Shown here piece after piece: positions 8,219 through 16,762 of a stretch of DNA of 64,000 bases. The first letter of the stretch is position 1, and each line of letters begins with the position of its first letter. Source of the stretch: Bradyrhizobium diazoefficiens (GTDB taxonomy: Bacteria; Pseudomonadota; Alphaproteobacteria; Rhizobiales; Xanthobacteraceae); NCBI RefSeq assembly GCF_016612535.1, contig NZ_JAENXS010000005.1:62001-126000 (forward strand), given 5' to 3'. Position numbers and translations under genes: made by a program. Under the pieces are notes generated by a model, which was given only the letters and a program-made list of their open reading frames with translations, was not told where the DNA came from and did no database searches.

Positions 8219-10021
8219 TCACACCAAGACCACATCGCGGCACGGTTCGTTGGCGTAGAGGCGCTCAACCTGTTCGGAGCGAACTTTCAGCACGGCACGT
8301 TGGTTGACATAGGCCTTGTCGGTGATTTCTCCCGCGGCCATTGATGGCGGATCCTTCAGCAGCGAGAACGAACAGATCCTTTCGCTGCTCCCGACCGTCT
8401 CGTTATACTCCTGAAAACGATCCTTCAGGAACTGAATCACGCCAGGATCGCAGGTCAAATCGCCGGCTTGGCCGCTCGAGATTCTTGCCGCCTCGCTCGG
8501 ATTCAGCCAGCAGAGCAGCGCGCACGCCTCGCGGTTTTCGCCCGCAACGACGATATCGAGCAGGACGCCGCGGGTCGCGGCCAGGATTGCCGCGCGCATA
8601 TTGCCGATCGCCACCCAGGTGCCGTTCGAGAGCTTGAAATTCTCGGAGATTCTGCCGGTAAAGCGAAGACCCCGCTCCGGCTTCTGCGGGTCCAGAAACG
8701 AGACGGTATCGCCGATGCGATAGAAGCCCTCTTCATCGAAAGCCTTTTCCGTCAACTCCGGTTGGCCGAGATAACCGGGCGTGACGTTGGGTCCCTTGAC
8801 CCTGACCTCGTAAGTATCGGTGACGGGAATCAGCTTGAGCTGAAGTCCCGGCGCGGGAAGGCCAATCTCCCCCGGCTGATCCGTAGCCCAGTGGGTCGTA
8901 CTGATCGTCGGGGCGGTTTCGGTCGTGCCGTAGCCTGACATGACAGGAATTGACCGGCCCGTGATCGACGATGTCAGCCGGTAGAGTTTTTCAAGCGTGC
9001 CTTGCGAAATTGCAGCGCCGGCGTAGCTCAAACGATCCATCCGCTTGAACACGCTGGCCCCGAGGTCGTGGTCCTTCTCGACCGCGTCGCATAAGAGATT
9101 GTAGCCCGCAGGCACGTTGAACATCGCGGTCGGCGAAATCTCCCTGAGATTGGCAATGGTCTTGTGAAAGAGCTGCGGCAACGGCCGGCCGTTGTCGATA
9201 TAGAGCGTTCCGCCATTCTTCAGAATGCCGTGAAGGATGACGTTGCTGCCCATCGTATGGTGCCAGGGCAGCCATTCAACCTGCACCGGGGCAGCCGGAG
9301 GTGATACGAGCAGGCTCCCCATTTGCAGGGAGCTTGCCATCATCCGGTGGGTATTGAGCACCCCTTTGGGAAAGCCGGTCGAGCCGGAAGTGAAGAGGAT
9401 CTTGGCGACTGCGTCGCAAGGCACCTCGCGCGAGGCGCGCGCGAATCCCTCGCTCCCGGTCCGATCGGTCAGAACCTTGAAAGGCACCGTGTCCGGCGCA
9501 CCATCGACGCTGGTCCAGGTCGCGGCGGCCAGTTCGGGAATGGCGCGACCGGCGGAAAAGTCGCGACCGCTCTGGACGAACACGAAACTCGGGCGCAGCA
9601 CTTGGGCGATGTCCTTGAGCCGTGCCAGTCCGCCGGGCATCAGCGTGTAGTTTGGCGAGATCGGCGCCAGAACGACCCCGATCGACATCGCCGCAAACGA
9701 GATCACCGCGTTCTCGATGGAGTTTCCCGACAGGACCGCGAGCTTGTCGGCCGGCTTTGCGCCCATGTCGATCAGGCTTTGGCCGACCGCCTGAACCTGC
9801 GTCCACGCATCTCCATAGGTGATCTCGTCCCATTCGCCCTTCGCGTTGCGCTGCGCGAGGAAAATCCGGTCCGGGACGGCTTCGGCCCAGCGTGGCAGAA
9901 AATCCGTGATGCGCCAATCGCACGGTTCCCACGCGAGAGGCGAACTCAAGATGAGCGTGCCGTCTGCCCGGCGCTCGATGGAAACCTCTCGTGGTGCAAA
10001 CGTCAGTGCCGTCGTCGACAT
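8219..10021 (-). CDS. Acyl/aryl-CoA synthetase, feruloyl-CoA synthase-like (600 aa)
   Basis: This AMP-forming ligase carries the phosphate-binding loop ILFTSGSTGFPKGVLNTH, the adenylate motif SGYGTTETAPT and the hinge RIGDTVSF...GRISENFKLSNGTWV. It forms acyl-AMP and then acyl-CoA. The long N-terminal part and the ENFKLSNGTWV variant, in place of the usual D-x(6)-K-x(2)-G, resemble proteins annotated as feruloyl-CoA synthase; that specificity is from memory and unproven. The start (ATG 10021) has GGGAG upstream; an upstream-extended frame has no family match. It lies 129 nt downstream of the binding-protein gene and probably shares its promoter. It would activate the imported acid. Confidence 0.88.
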   Translation of the reverse strand: MSTTALTFAPREVSIERRADGTLILSSPLAWEPCDWRITDFLPRWAEAVPDRIFLAQRNAKGEWDEITYGDAWTQVQAVGQSLIDMGAKPADKLAVLSGNSIENAVISFAAMSIGVVLAPISPNYTLMPGGLARLKDIAQVLRPSFVFVQSGRDFSAGRAIPELAAATWTSVDGAPDTVPFKVLTDRTGSEGFARASREVPCDAVAKILFTSGSTGFPKGVLNTHRMMASSLQMGSLLVSPPAAPVQVEWLPWHHTMGSNVILHGILKNGGTLYIDNGRPLPQLFHKTIANLREISPTAMFNVPAGYNLLCDAVEKDHDLGASVFKRMDRLSYAGAAISQGTLEKLYRLTSSITGRSIPVMSGYGTTETAPTISTTHWATDQPGEIGLPAPGLQLKLIPVTDTYEVRVKGPNVTPGYLGQPELTEKAFDEEGFYRIGDTVSFLDPQKPERGLRFTGRISENFKLSNGTWVAIGNMRAAILAATRGVLLDIVVAGENREACALLCWLNPSEAARISSGQAGDLTCDPGVIQFLKDRFQEYNETVGSSERICSFSLLKDPPSMAAGEITDKAYVNQRAVLKVRSEQVERLYANEPCRDVVLV

Positions 10022-10150
10022 CGAAAATGATCTCCCGAATTGCTGAAGGCCGCACGCGGTGCATTCCTGTGGTGCCCCTGGGCGGCTCGCCGACACAGAG
10101 CAAGCACGGACGCAGCTCGCGCCGCGTCCGCTCCTCTGGCTGTCACGAAC

Positions 10151-11350
10151 TCACTCGGACCTGGCGTCCAACACCTCGCTGAAGGCTTCCCAGGTCGAGC
10201 CGGTCCACCGCTGCAGCCGCATCTGCGTCCAGATCATGTTCTCGGTTTCGCTGGTGTTCACCCTGATCCCGGGCAACGCGGTCGGGACGACGAAATCCCT
10301 GAGGTTCTTGGCCTGTGCCAGAACGTTCTTGCGCGACAGATCATTGCTGCATTGTTTCAGGATCTGCTCGAGCAGGATGCCTTGCTGATAGCCGGTGAGA
10401 TAGCTGCCGTTGGTGATATCGACGCCGGGCAGGTACTTGTCGAGAAACGCCCGATAGGTCTGCATGGCGGGATCGTCCTTCCAGGTCGGATCCACGACGT
10501 CCTTGTTGATGGTCCCGACGATCACGCCCACTGATTTCTCGAGGCCAGCCGGCGCGAGCGTGCCGCCGACCGAACCGGACGGAAAGTTGATGATCACCGT
10601 CGCCTTCCAGCCGATCACAGAAGCTTGCCGGATCGCCTGCGCGGCGAATTTCGGCGTTCCCGCGATCATCAGGGCCTCGGCACCGGAGCTTTTCAGAGTT
10701 GTGATCTGCGAATCGACGGTCGGCTCCGTGACCTCATAGGACGCGCTGACGACCTTTCGATCGTAGTCCTTGCCGAGAAACGCTTTGAAGGCATTGACGT
10801 AGTCTTTGCCGAGATCGTCGTTCTGATAAAGGATCGCGTACTTTGCGTTCGGCAGCGCCTTGGTCAAATACTTGGCGTAGATCTTTCCTTCAGTGTCGTA
10901 GCTGACGAGGCCCGTCGTCGTCAGCGGGTAGCTCGCGACGTCAGTGAACTTCGACGAACCGCTGATGATGGCGATGCTGGGCACCCCTTTCGCCCGCAGG
11001 TATTTTGCCGTGGCCGAAAGGCCGGGCGTGCCGAGCTGGCCGAACATGAACGCCACTTCATCGCTCTCGACGAGCTTGCGGACGTGCTCCACCGCTTTCG
11101 GAGGACTGTAGGCGTCGTCATAGGCGATGTAGTTAATCTTGCGGCCGTTGATACCACCGCGGTCATTTATCGATTGAATGTAGGCGATAAGGCCCTTGCC
11201 TACGAGACCGATCGAGGACGCAGGTCCGCTGAATGGATATACCCCGCCGATCTTGATCTCGGTCGCGGTCACTCCTTGCTCGTCGGCTGCGAACGCCGGA
11301 CTGCTCAAAAGCAAAGCCAGAGCCGCAAGACTCTTCCATTTCGCCAACAT
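10151..11350 (-). CDS. ABC transporter substrate-binding protein, branched-chain amino acid type
   Basis: The 399 aa protein begins with a clear signal peptide (MLAKWKSLAALALLLSSPAFA, cleavage before ADEQG) and continues with the family's GVTATEIKIGGVYPFSGPASS opening and a Leu/Ile/Val-binding fold. The ATG at 11350 is preceded by AGGGAGGA. In Bradyrhizobium-like organisms such proteins often bind aromatic or organic acids instead of amino acids. No permease or ATPase gene is nearby, so it is an orphan that would have to use a transporter encoded elsewhere. Operator site 4 lies 178 nt upstream. It leads the unit with the CoA ligase, which supports binding of the same acid. Confidence 0.92.
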   Translation of the reverse strand: MLAKWKSLAALALLLSSPAFAADEQGVTATEIKIGGVYPFSGPASSIGLVGKGLIAYIQSINDRGGINGRKINYIAYDDAYSPPKAVEHVRKLVESDEVAFMFGQLGTPGLSATAKYLRAKGVPSIAIISGSSKFTDVASYPLTTTGLVSYDTEGKIYAKYLTKALPNAKYAILYQNDDLGKDYVNAFKAFLGKDYDRKVVSASYEVTEPTVDSQITTLKSSGAEALMIAGTPKFAAQAIRQASVIGWKATVIINFPSGSVGGTLAPAGLEKSVGVIVGTINKDVVDPTWKDDPAMQTYRAFLDKYLPGVDITNGSYLTGYQQGILLEQILKQCSNDLSRKNVLAQAKNLRDFVVPTALPGIRVNTSETENMIWTQMRLQRWTGSTWEAFSEVLDARSE

Positions 11351-11780
11351 GGCTCGTCCTCCCTGATGCGCACCCATCCGGGCACGTCGTTGTGTTTTGT
11401 TGCGTCGCCCGGCTGCTCGCCCAGCACCGTGCCGTGCGAACTGCGCGCCTCGCCGCCCAAATCTGATTGGCCGGCGCGGTGAGCCCTGCGGCCGTTGAGC
11501 TCGGCCGTCTTGCAGCGAAAAGCTACCGTTCTTTTTTAGAACTAGTCAAGCGATTAGATGGTCGTTCGTTGACGGCGCCACCGAGCCGACGGGTTCGATG
11601 AGAAGTGGCATGTTTGGCTTGGGGCGCGAAAATCACTAGGGCAGAGCATCTTCAGCCGGGAACGCCGCGTCGGAGAAGCAGGTTGCGCCGCCCGCATCAT
11701 CTTAATTCTATTATTGAACCTGTCTGGTCCTGGCCCGCTGCGAAAGCGGGACGCGAGCGATCACGAGCCGAAGGAAGAAC
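11351..11780. promoter_or_regulatory. Divergent promoter region with operator site 4
   Basis: I see no convincing gene here. The stretch holds the palindrome at 11528-11542 and the start region of the decayed MarR gene. Nothing else structured is obvious. Confidence 0.5.
11528..11542. promoter_or_regulatory. Candidate operator, GTTCT-N5-AGAAC (site 4)
   Basis: The spacer is TTTTT, identical to site 1 over all 15 bases. It lies 178 nt upstream of the binding-protein start, close to the 196 nt seen for site 1 and its gene. Confidence 0.65.
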
Positions 11781-12386
11781 GTGTCCAGGAAGGACGTCGG
11801 GCGAACGTGCACGACAGGCGGTCCAGACCAGTTCAGCGCCTGCTCCGGGAGCCAGTGCCTGCTGGGGGCCATCGGTCTCGACCGGCCTCAAATCGGCAGT
11901 CCGCTGAGTTATCTCTTGACCTTGGGGCCGATGACCATGGCGCGGCTCCCCAAGCTGATGTCGACGGATCGTGCGACCACGGGGTATAACCTGAGGCCGC
12001 TCGTGCGCGACAGTTTCGTTGAGATTTCGGTCGGCGAGAATGACCGCCGGGAGCGCATCGTCAGCGTCACAAAGCAGGGACATAAGACGGATGCCTGCGC
12101 GCTGGCCGCATGGCGACGCGCGCAGACAGCCTTTGAAGACACTATGGGCGAACGGGAAGCCGCCGATATGCGTGATCTGATGGACCGGATCGTTGACGTC
12201 CCTCTTCCCGCCTCCAGTCCATCACGTGAGCCAGTGTGCCGTTCCAGGATCGAGCGCGCACCGCCTCGAGGCCGCAGCATTGGAAGCGCTAAAGAAATCC
12301 TTGAGAAACTGCAGAGCTGTCGCAGCCAAGCCGATCAAGAGAAAATGATCGCCATCTTCTTCTTCGACTTCGCTAGCTCACGATGA
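11781..12386 (+). pseudogene. Decayed MarR-family transcriptional regulator
   Basis: From about residue 43 the frame reads like a MarR wing-helix core: LSYLLTLGPMTMARLPKLMSTDR, ATTGYNLRPLVRDSFVEISVGENDRRERIVSVT, then WRRAQTAFEDTMGE. The first 40 codons after the GTG start (SD AAGGAAG) do not look like the family. The next frame over (about 11,800-11,895) gives RARQAVQTSS...STGLKS, which does resemble a MarR N-terminal helix. That suggests two offsetting indels. The region after about residue 145 is also uncharacteristic. If a product is made, its dimerisation helix is probably wrong. The alternative is an intact but divergent gene. Confidence 0.55.
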
Positions 12387-12622
12387 TTTTTGGCTCTCTC
12401 CACTGTCTCACAATACTCCAAGCTTTATCTACCTTCACTAGGTTGAGTGCCGAACGCGGTGGTCAAATAAATTAACGCGGCGCTATCTCCTGAGTCATTG
12501 CTATCGATTTCGCAGTCGCCAACGCAGAAGCTGATGCCAACGCACTGTGTTTTGCACTGAGAATGATCGGCGAGGAAGCGCGCGCCTTGAACGCGCTAAA
12601 TTTTCAGTTTGGAGAAAACGTC

Positions 12623-12844
12623 ATGCCGCGGCGTCCGGCAAAGGTTACACAAGCCGACCTAGCTCGCGCGATCCGAGCCGCCAAGGAAGCCGGCGCGAGC
12701 GCGGTCAGCGTCGATGCAGACGGTGTTATTCGGATTGCGCTGACGTCGAGCGCCCCTCCAACCAAACCCACTGCAGGTGTCGACGAAATATGGGTTCCAT
12801 CGGAGGCGTTGGAGCGTTACCTGAAACGCACCGAAAGCGGGTGA
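12623..12844 (+). CDS. Small hypothetical protein next to an integrase
   Basis: The 73 aa protein starts MPRRPAKVTQADLARAIRAAKEAG. The ATG at 12623 has GGAG eight bases upstream; a longer frame from 12563 has none. Small proteins of this composition (a helix-rich AKVTQADIARAIRAA opening, then a short GAVRI-type strand and a tail) are often found beside phage or island integrases. It could be a recombination directionality factor or a small DNA-binding protein, but no named family can be assigned. It precedes the integrase by 119 nt. Confidence 0.65.
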   Translation: MPRRPAKVTQADLARAIRAAKEAGASAVSVDADGVIRIALTSSAPPTKPTAGVDEIWVPSEALERYLKRTESG

Positions 12845-12963
12845 AAGACACCTTATGCAATTGATGCGGAGTCATCGCGTCGCTAGACTCCGGGCATTGG
12901 TCGACGGAGACAGCAATCCTTGGAACGGAAAAACGCGACCCCCGCGCTCCCGGGGATCGGCGC

Positions 12964-14592
12964 ATGTACCTTTACTTTAACTATTCCGAGTCCGGTTCGC
13001 TGCGCTGGTACGTGAAAGTCAGCAGCAAAGGCCGAAGGATCGGGATTGCGGAGGAATACGGAACGTCAGCGTTCGACGCTGCCTATGAAGCAGGCGTTAC
13101 AGCGTTGGGGGGAGTCATTCGCATGCGTCGTGGCAAAGGCATAGCGAAACCGGACCAGCCGGAACGTCGCTATTTGCATGTCGACGTAAGCCAACGTGGT
13201 CAAGTGCGGTACTACGTGCAATTGCGAAACAAGCTGCCGAAGATCCGGATCAAGGCCGAGTACGGCACTAGTGAGTTCGGCGCCGAAGTTGATGCCGCGG
13301 TTGCCGGCCAGATCGCGCTGTACGGCAACGACGGCGATTTCATCAACGCACAGAAGCAGCGCAACGAGGCGCGCCCTGCTCTGCCGGAGACACCGGCACG
13401 CGCTGGTACGCTGCGCTGGTACTGGAACGGCTACAAGCAAAGTGATCACTGGCTCGGCAACCTCAGTATCGGTCACGAGGGGCTTGCGGAGTCCACGCGG
13501 CTCCAGCGCATCGGACTAATCGAGTCACTGCTACCCGAGAATGGCGAGAAGCCGTTTGCGGTGCTGACGCGCAAGGTGATCAAAGCGGAGATGAAGGCGC
13601 GTACCCCATCGCAGGCGGGCAATTTGCTATCGGCGGTTCGGGGCATGATCCGTTGGATGATCGACGAGAGGCATATCGACGAAGACGACGATCCAACGAT
13701 CGGACTAAAGTCCGGCAAGGCAAAGGCGAGCCGTGAGACCGGCGGTTTTGTGCCCTGGACCGAGGACGACATGGCCCGCTATCGGGCGAAGTGGCCGTTG
13801 GGTACCGAAGCACGGCTGATGTTCGACATCCTGCACTACACGTTCCTGCGGCTTGGAGATGCCCACCGTTTCGGGCCGCCCCACCTGCGCCAGATCGTGC
13901 GAAAGATGGCTGTGCAGATTGCCGCTGAGAAAAGTCAGGGCAATACAACCGTCACGGTGCCTGTCCATCCGGAGTTCGCTGCGAGCCTGAGGGCGGCTCG
14001 CGCGGCGAACATCACCGGCGCTGAGGTATTCACCGGCAAGGTCGTCCGCGGCCGTGTCCTGCCGATGAACAAGAAGGCGTGGGCGGCCAAGTTCAAAAAA
14101 TATGCGGTTCTCGCGGGCGTCAACGAACCGAAGAAGAGCTGCCATGGCGTTCGAAAGGCCTGGGCTGAACTCGCCGCTTACGCCGACTGCACTGAGAGTC
14201 AGATGATGGCCATGTTCGGCTGGACCGCCCCCAAAATGCCCGCACACTACATCGCGCAGGCGAATCGAGAGAGGCTCGGGATCAGCGGGATGGAGAAGAT
14301 CGTCACCTTCGATCAGGGCCAGTCACTGGACGACGACCTGGCAACGCCGCAGGTGAACAGCGCGCGAACGCCACACCGGAACGGAGTGGTAACTTTCCGG
14401 GTAACGTCCGAGAAAAAGTCTAATTATTTCAATGTGAAATGTGGGTTTGTGGTGCGCTCGGAGGGACTCGAACCCCCACGATTTTACTCACTGCCACCTC
14501 AAGGCAGCGCGTCTACCAATTCCGCCACGAGCGCTTTTGGGGATGCCGGCTTGAGGCCTAGGAGGCCGGCCGGATCAACGGCGCCGATCTAA
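12964..14592 (+). CDS. Tyrosine recombinase (integrase) running through tRNA-Leu
   Basis: The 542 aa frame contains the tyrosine recombinase residues: R296 (TFLRLGDAHRF), H394-x-x-R397 (SCHGVRKAW), W420 and the nucleophile Y429 (MPAHYIAQANRERL). The N-terminus has two related segments, residues 1-50 and 62-118, each with a Y-x-V...K-I/R-x-x-EYGTS-x-F pattern; these may be duplicated arm-type DNA-binding units. No stop occurs before the tRNA-Leu gene on the other strand, so residues from about 496 onward (SEGLEPPRF...NSATSAF) are simply antisense tRNA and downstream DNA. The gene points at the tRNA 3' end, the normal arrangement for an element integrated there. The element would lie to the left. 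Confidence 0.9.
   Translation: MYLYFNYSESGSLRWYVKVSSKGRRIGIAEEYGTSAFDAAYEAGVTALGGVIRMRRGKGIAKPDQPERRYLHVDVSQRGQVRYYVQLRNKLPKIRIKAEYGTSEFGAEVDAAVAGQIALYGNDGDFINAQKQRNEARPALPETPARAGTLRWYWNGYKQSDHWLGNLSIGHEGLAESTRLQRIGLIESLLPENGEKPFAVLTRKVIKAEMKARTPSQAGNLLSAVRGMIRWMIDERHIDEDDDPTIGLKSGKAKASRETGGFVPWTEDDMARYRAKWPLGTEARLMFDILHYTFLRLGDAHRFGPPHLRQIVRKMAVQIAAEKSQGNTTVTVPVHPEFAASLRAARAANITGAEVFTGKVVRGRVLPMNKKAWAAKFKKYAVLAGVNEPKKSCHGVRKAWAELAAYADCTESQMMAMFGWTAPKMPAHYIAQANRERLGISGMEKIVTFDQGQSLDDDLATPQVNSARTPHRNGVVTFRVTSEKKSNYFNVKCGFVVRSEGLEPPRFYSLPPQGSASTNSATSAFGDAGLRPRRPAGSTAPI
14450..14534 (-). tRNA. tRNA-Leu (anticodon GAG)
   Basis: Read on the minus strand it starts GCGCTCG, which pairs with CGAGCGC at the 3' end, followed by discriminator A and an encoded CCA. 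The anticodon stem is CTGCC/GGCAG around the loop TTGAGGT, giving anticodon GAG. A long variable arm and a GGTTCGAGTCC T-loop are present, as in class II leucine tRNAs. It is fully overlapped by the integrase frame on the other strand. Confidence 0.96.
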
Positions 14593-14720
14593 CAAATCCA
14601 TCAGAGGGGTACAAGCCTGCAATGGCCCCGAATTCCACAAGCTTGACAGGAAAGTTCCGGCCCGCTCCCCCGGGATCGGCCTCTGCCCCGTGCCCAGGCC
14701 TCTGCCCCGTGCCCAGGCCG

Positions 14721-14975
14721 CTACCGCGTGCCTGCCGTGCGCGGCAGCATCTGCTTGACCTCGACGGCGATCCGGTTGCGGTCGACCAGCACCACGCCGG
14801 AGGCCACCGGCAGATTGTTGGCGAGAACCTTGACCTCGTCGGCCTCGGTTGCGTCCAGCTCGATGATGGCGCCGCGGGAAAGACGTAATACTTGATGGAT
14901 CGGCATGGTGGTCGTCCCGAGGACGACCATGAGATCCACGGTGACTTTATCGAGAGTAGGCACTGTCAGCACCAC
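14721..14975 (-). CDS. FliN-like flagellar motor switch (SpoA domain) protein
   Basis: The 84 aa protein is little more than one SpoA domain: VTVDLMVVLGTTTMPIHQVLRLSRGAIIELDA, then VKVLANNLPVASGVVLVDRNRIAVEVKQML. Such domains form the FliM/FliN C-ring of the flagellum or the cytoplasmic ring of type III secretion. It is shorter than E. coli FliN (137 aa) because the N-terminal extension is missing. The start is a GTG with only a weak ribosome site, chosen because the domain begins at once. No other flagellar gene is adjacent, and the neighbour is lipB, so it is an isolated copy. Confidence 0.82.
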   Translation of the reverse strand: MVLTVPTLDKVTVDLMVVLGTTTMPIHQVLRLSRGAIIELDATEADEVKVLANNLPVASGVVLVDRNRIAVEVKQMLPRTAGTR

Positions 14976-15045
14976 CGCAACTAGAGACTCGCGCCAAAGG
15001 ACTTGGCATTTGCGCCGACGATCATCACCACGTTATGGTTAGGCA

Positions 15046-15795
15046 ATGGTTAATTCACCGCAAAACCTCCGCCAAGATCGGCGTCAAGACCTCGATTTGA
15101 CGTCGTTTTCCGCCCCTGGCGGCGAGCCGGTCGAATGGCGGATTTCGGACGCGCCGGTGCCTTATCCGGGAGCCATCACCGCCATGGAGGCCCGCGTCGC
15201 CGCGATCGCGGCAGGCGAGGCCCCGGAGCTCGTGTGGCTGCTCGAACATCCTCCGCTGTACACTTCCGGCACCTCGGGCAAGGATTCCGACCTGCTCGAT
15301 CCCCGATTCCCGACCTTTGCCACCGGGCGCGGCGGACAGCTCACCTATCACGGCCCCGGACAGCGGGTGGCCTACATCATGCTCGACCTCAAGCGCCGCC
15401 GCCCGGACGTGCGGGCCTATGTCGCAAGCCTCGAGGAACTGATTCTGAAGACGCTCGCCGCCTTCAACATCCGCGGCGAGCGGCGCGAGGACCGGGTCGG
15501 CGTCTGGGTGAAGCGCCCGGACAAGGGCGAGGGGCACGAGGACAAGATCGCGGCGATCGGCGTCAGGCTGAAGCGGTGGGTCTCGTTCCACGGAATCGCC
15601 ATCAACGTCGAGCCGGAGCTTTCGCATTTCGCCGGCATCGTGCCCTGCGGCGTCGCCGACTCCCGATACGGAGTCACTTCGCTGGTGGACCTCGGCCAGC
15701 TCGTCACTATGGCCGATGTCGACATCGCGCTCCGACAGGCGTTTGAGGAGCTGTTCGGGCCGACCAAAGCACTGGTGCCGGAAGCGGCGGCTTAG
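15046..15795 (+). CDS. lipB: Octanoyl-[acyl carrier protein]:protein octanoyltransferase LipB
   Basis: LipB moves octanoate from ACP to the lipoyl domains of pyruvate and oxoglutarate dehydrogenases and GcvH; LipA then adds sulfur. The 249 aa protein has the family's [20 protein letters not shown], the lysine motif [19 protein letters not shown] (K167) and the acyl-thioester cysteine in [17 protein letters not shown] (C201). It is a single gene facing away from the FliN-like gene. A weak purine stretch precedes the ATG. Confidence 0.97.
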   Translation: MVNSPQNLRQDRRQDLDLTSFSAPGGEPVEWRISDAPVPYPGAITAMEARVAAIAAGEAPELVWLLEHPPLYTSGTSGKDSDLLDPRFPTFATGRGGQLTYHGPGQRVAYIMLDLKRRRPDVRAYVASLEELILKTLAAFNIRGERREDRVGVWVKRPDKGEGHEDKIAAIGVRLKRWVSFHGIAINVEPELSHFAGIVPCGVADSRYGVTSLVDLGQLVTMADVDIALRQAFEELFGPTKALVPEAAA

Positions 15796-15988
15796 GCTGT
15801 TGGAAAGCTGACCGCGCTTGTTCTCTGCCGTTGTGGAATCGGCTACGTTTGTTTCCGGTGCCGCCCACGCCTCCCCCCTCCGCCGGGAAAGCAGACCTCA
15901 TGCCGGGCGATGAGATCATCGGACCGACTGTTCGAGCGCCAAGCATAAGGAGGGGTTGCGATCATGCTCGCAATGGGAGGTTCTCACG

Positions 15989-16702
15989 ATGAGACTGTCT
16001 GCACCCATCTATCATCTGAAGCGTAAAGCAAAACGCCTGTCCCGCGAGGAAGGCATCCCGCTCCACGACGCACTGGACCGCGTCGCCACGGCCGAAGGCT
16101 TTTCCGCCTGGAGCATGCTCGCAGCGAAAGCCGCCGCACTGACGCCAGCCAATAAGCTGTTCCCGCAATTCAAGCCGGGCGACGTGGTGCTGGTCGGGGC
16201 ACGCCCCGGTCAGGGCAAGACTTTGATGAGCCTCGAACTCGCCGTGGAGGCGATGAAGTCGGGCCATCGTGCCGCGTTCTTCTCGCTTGAATACACCGAG
16301 AGAGACGTGCTGGACCGCTTGCGGGCGACCGGCGTGGACCCGGCGCGAGTCGCCGATATGTTCGAGGTCGACTGCTCCGACGCGATCAGCGCCGATTACG
16401 TCGTCAAGCAGATGGCCGCGTCCCCTCGCGGCACGGTCGTGGTGATCGACTATCTGCAACTGCTCGACCAGCGGCGCGAGAACCCCGATTTGACCATTCA
16501 AGTGCGCGCGCTGAAGTCGTTCGCGCGCGACAAGGGACTGATCGTCGTCTTCATCTCGCAAATTGATCGGTCGTATGATCCCTCCGTCAAGCCCTGCCCC
16601 GATCTCGACGATGTCCGATTGCCGAACCCATTGGACCTGAAGCTGTTCGACAAGACGTGCTTCCTGAACAAGTCCGAGGTTCAGTTCCGCGCGGCAGGCT
16701 GA
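15989..16702 (+). CDS. Small stand-alone DnaB-like RecA-fold ATPase
   Basis: The 237 aa protein carries Walker A GARPGQGKT (70-78), the helicase motif SGHRAAFFSLEYTE and Walker B VVVIDYLQLLDQR, all typical of the replicative DnaB C-terminal domain. It lacks the DnaB N-terminal primase-binding domain and has a short helical N-terminus instead (IYHLKRKAKRLSREEGIPLHDALD). GGGAGG eight bases before the ATG at 15989 decides the start. It may be a DnaB-like accessory ATPase rather than a true helicase; no replication gene lies beside it. Confidence 0.82.
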   Translation: MRLSAPIYHLKRKAKRLSREEGIPLHDALDRVATAEGFSAWSMLAAKAAALTPANKLFPQFKPGDVVLVGARPGQGKTLMSLELAVEAMKSGHRAAFFSLEYTERDVLDRLRATGVDPARVADMFEVDCSDAISADYVVKQMAASPRGTVVVIDYLQLLDQRRENPDLTIQVRALKSFARDKGLIVVFISQIDRSYDPSVKPCPDLDDVRLPNPLDLKLFDKTCFLNKSEVQFRAAG

Positions 16703-16762
16703 CAATCCGTGCTGCAACGTGGTCAAGCCGCGGGTGAGATTGCTCACCCGCGGCCCGCAGTC

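Noticed and set aside
12547..12622. Longer start options for the small protein before the integrase
   Set aside because: No ribosome site precedes them, whereas GGAG stands eight bases before the ATG at 12623.
1..14449. Second att copy (duplicate of the tRNA-Leu 3' end)
   Set aside because: By eye no second copy was found in the window, so no element borders are annotated. A computed search is needed.
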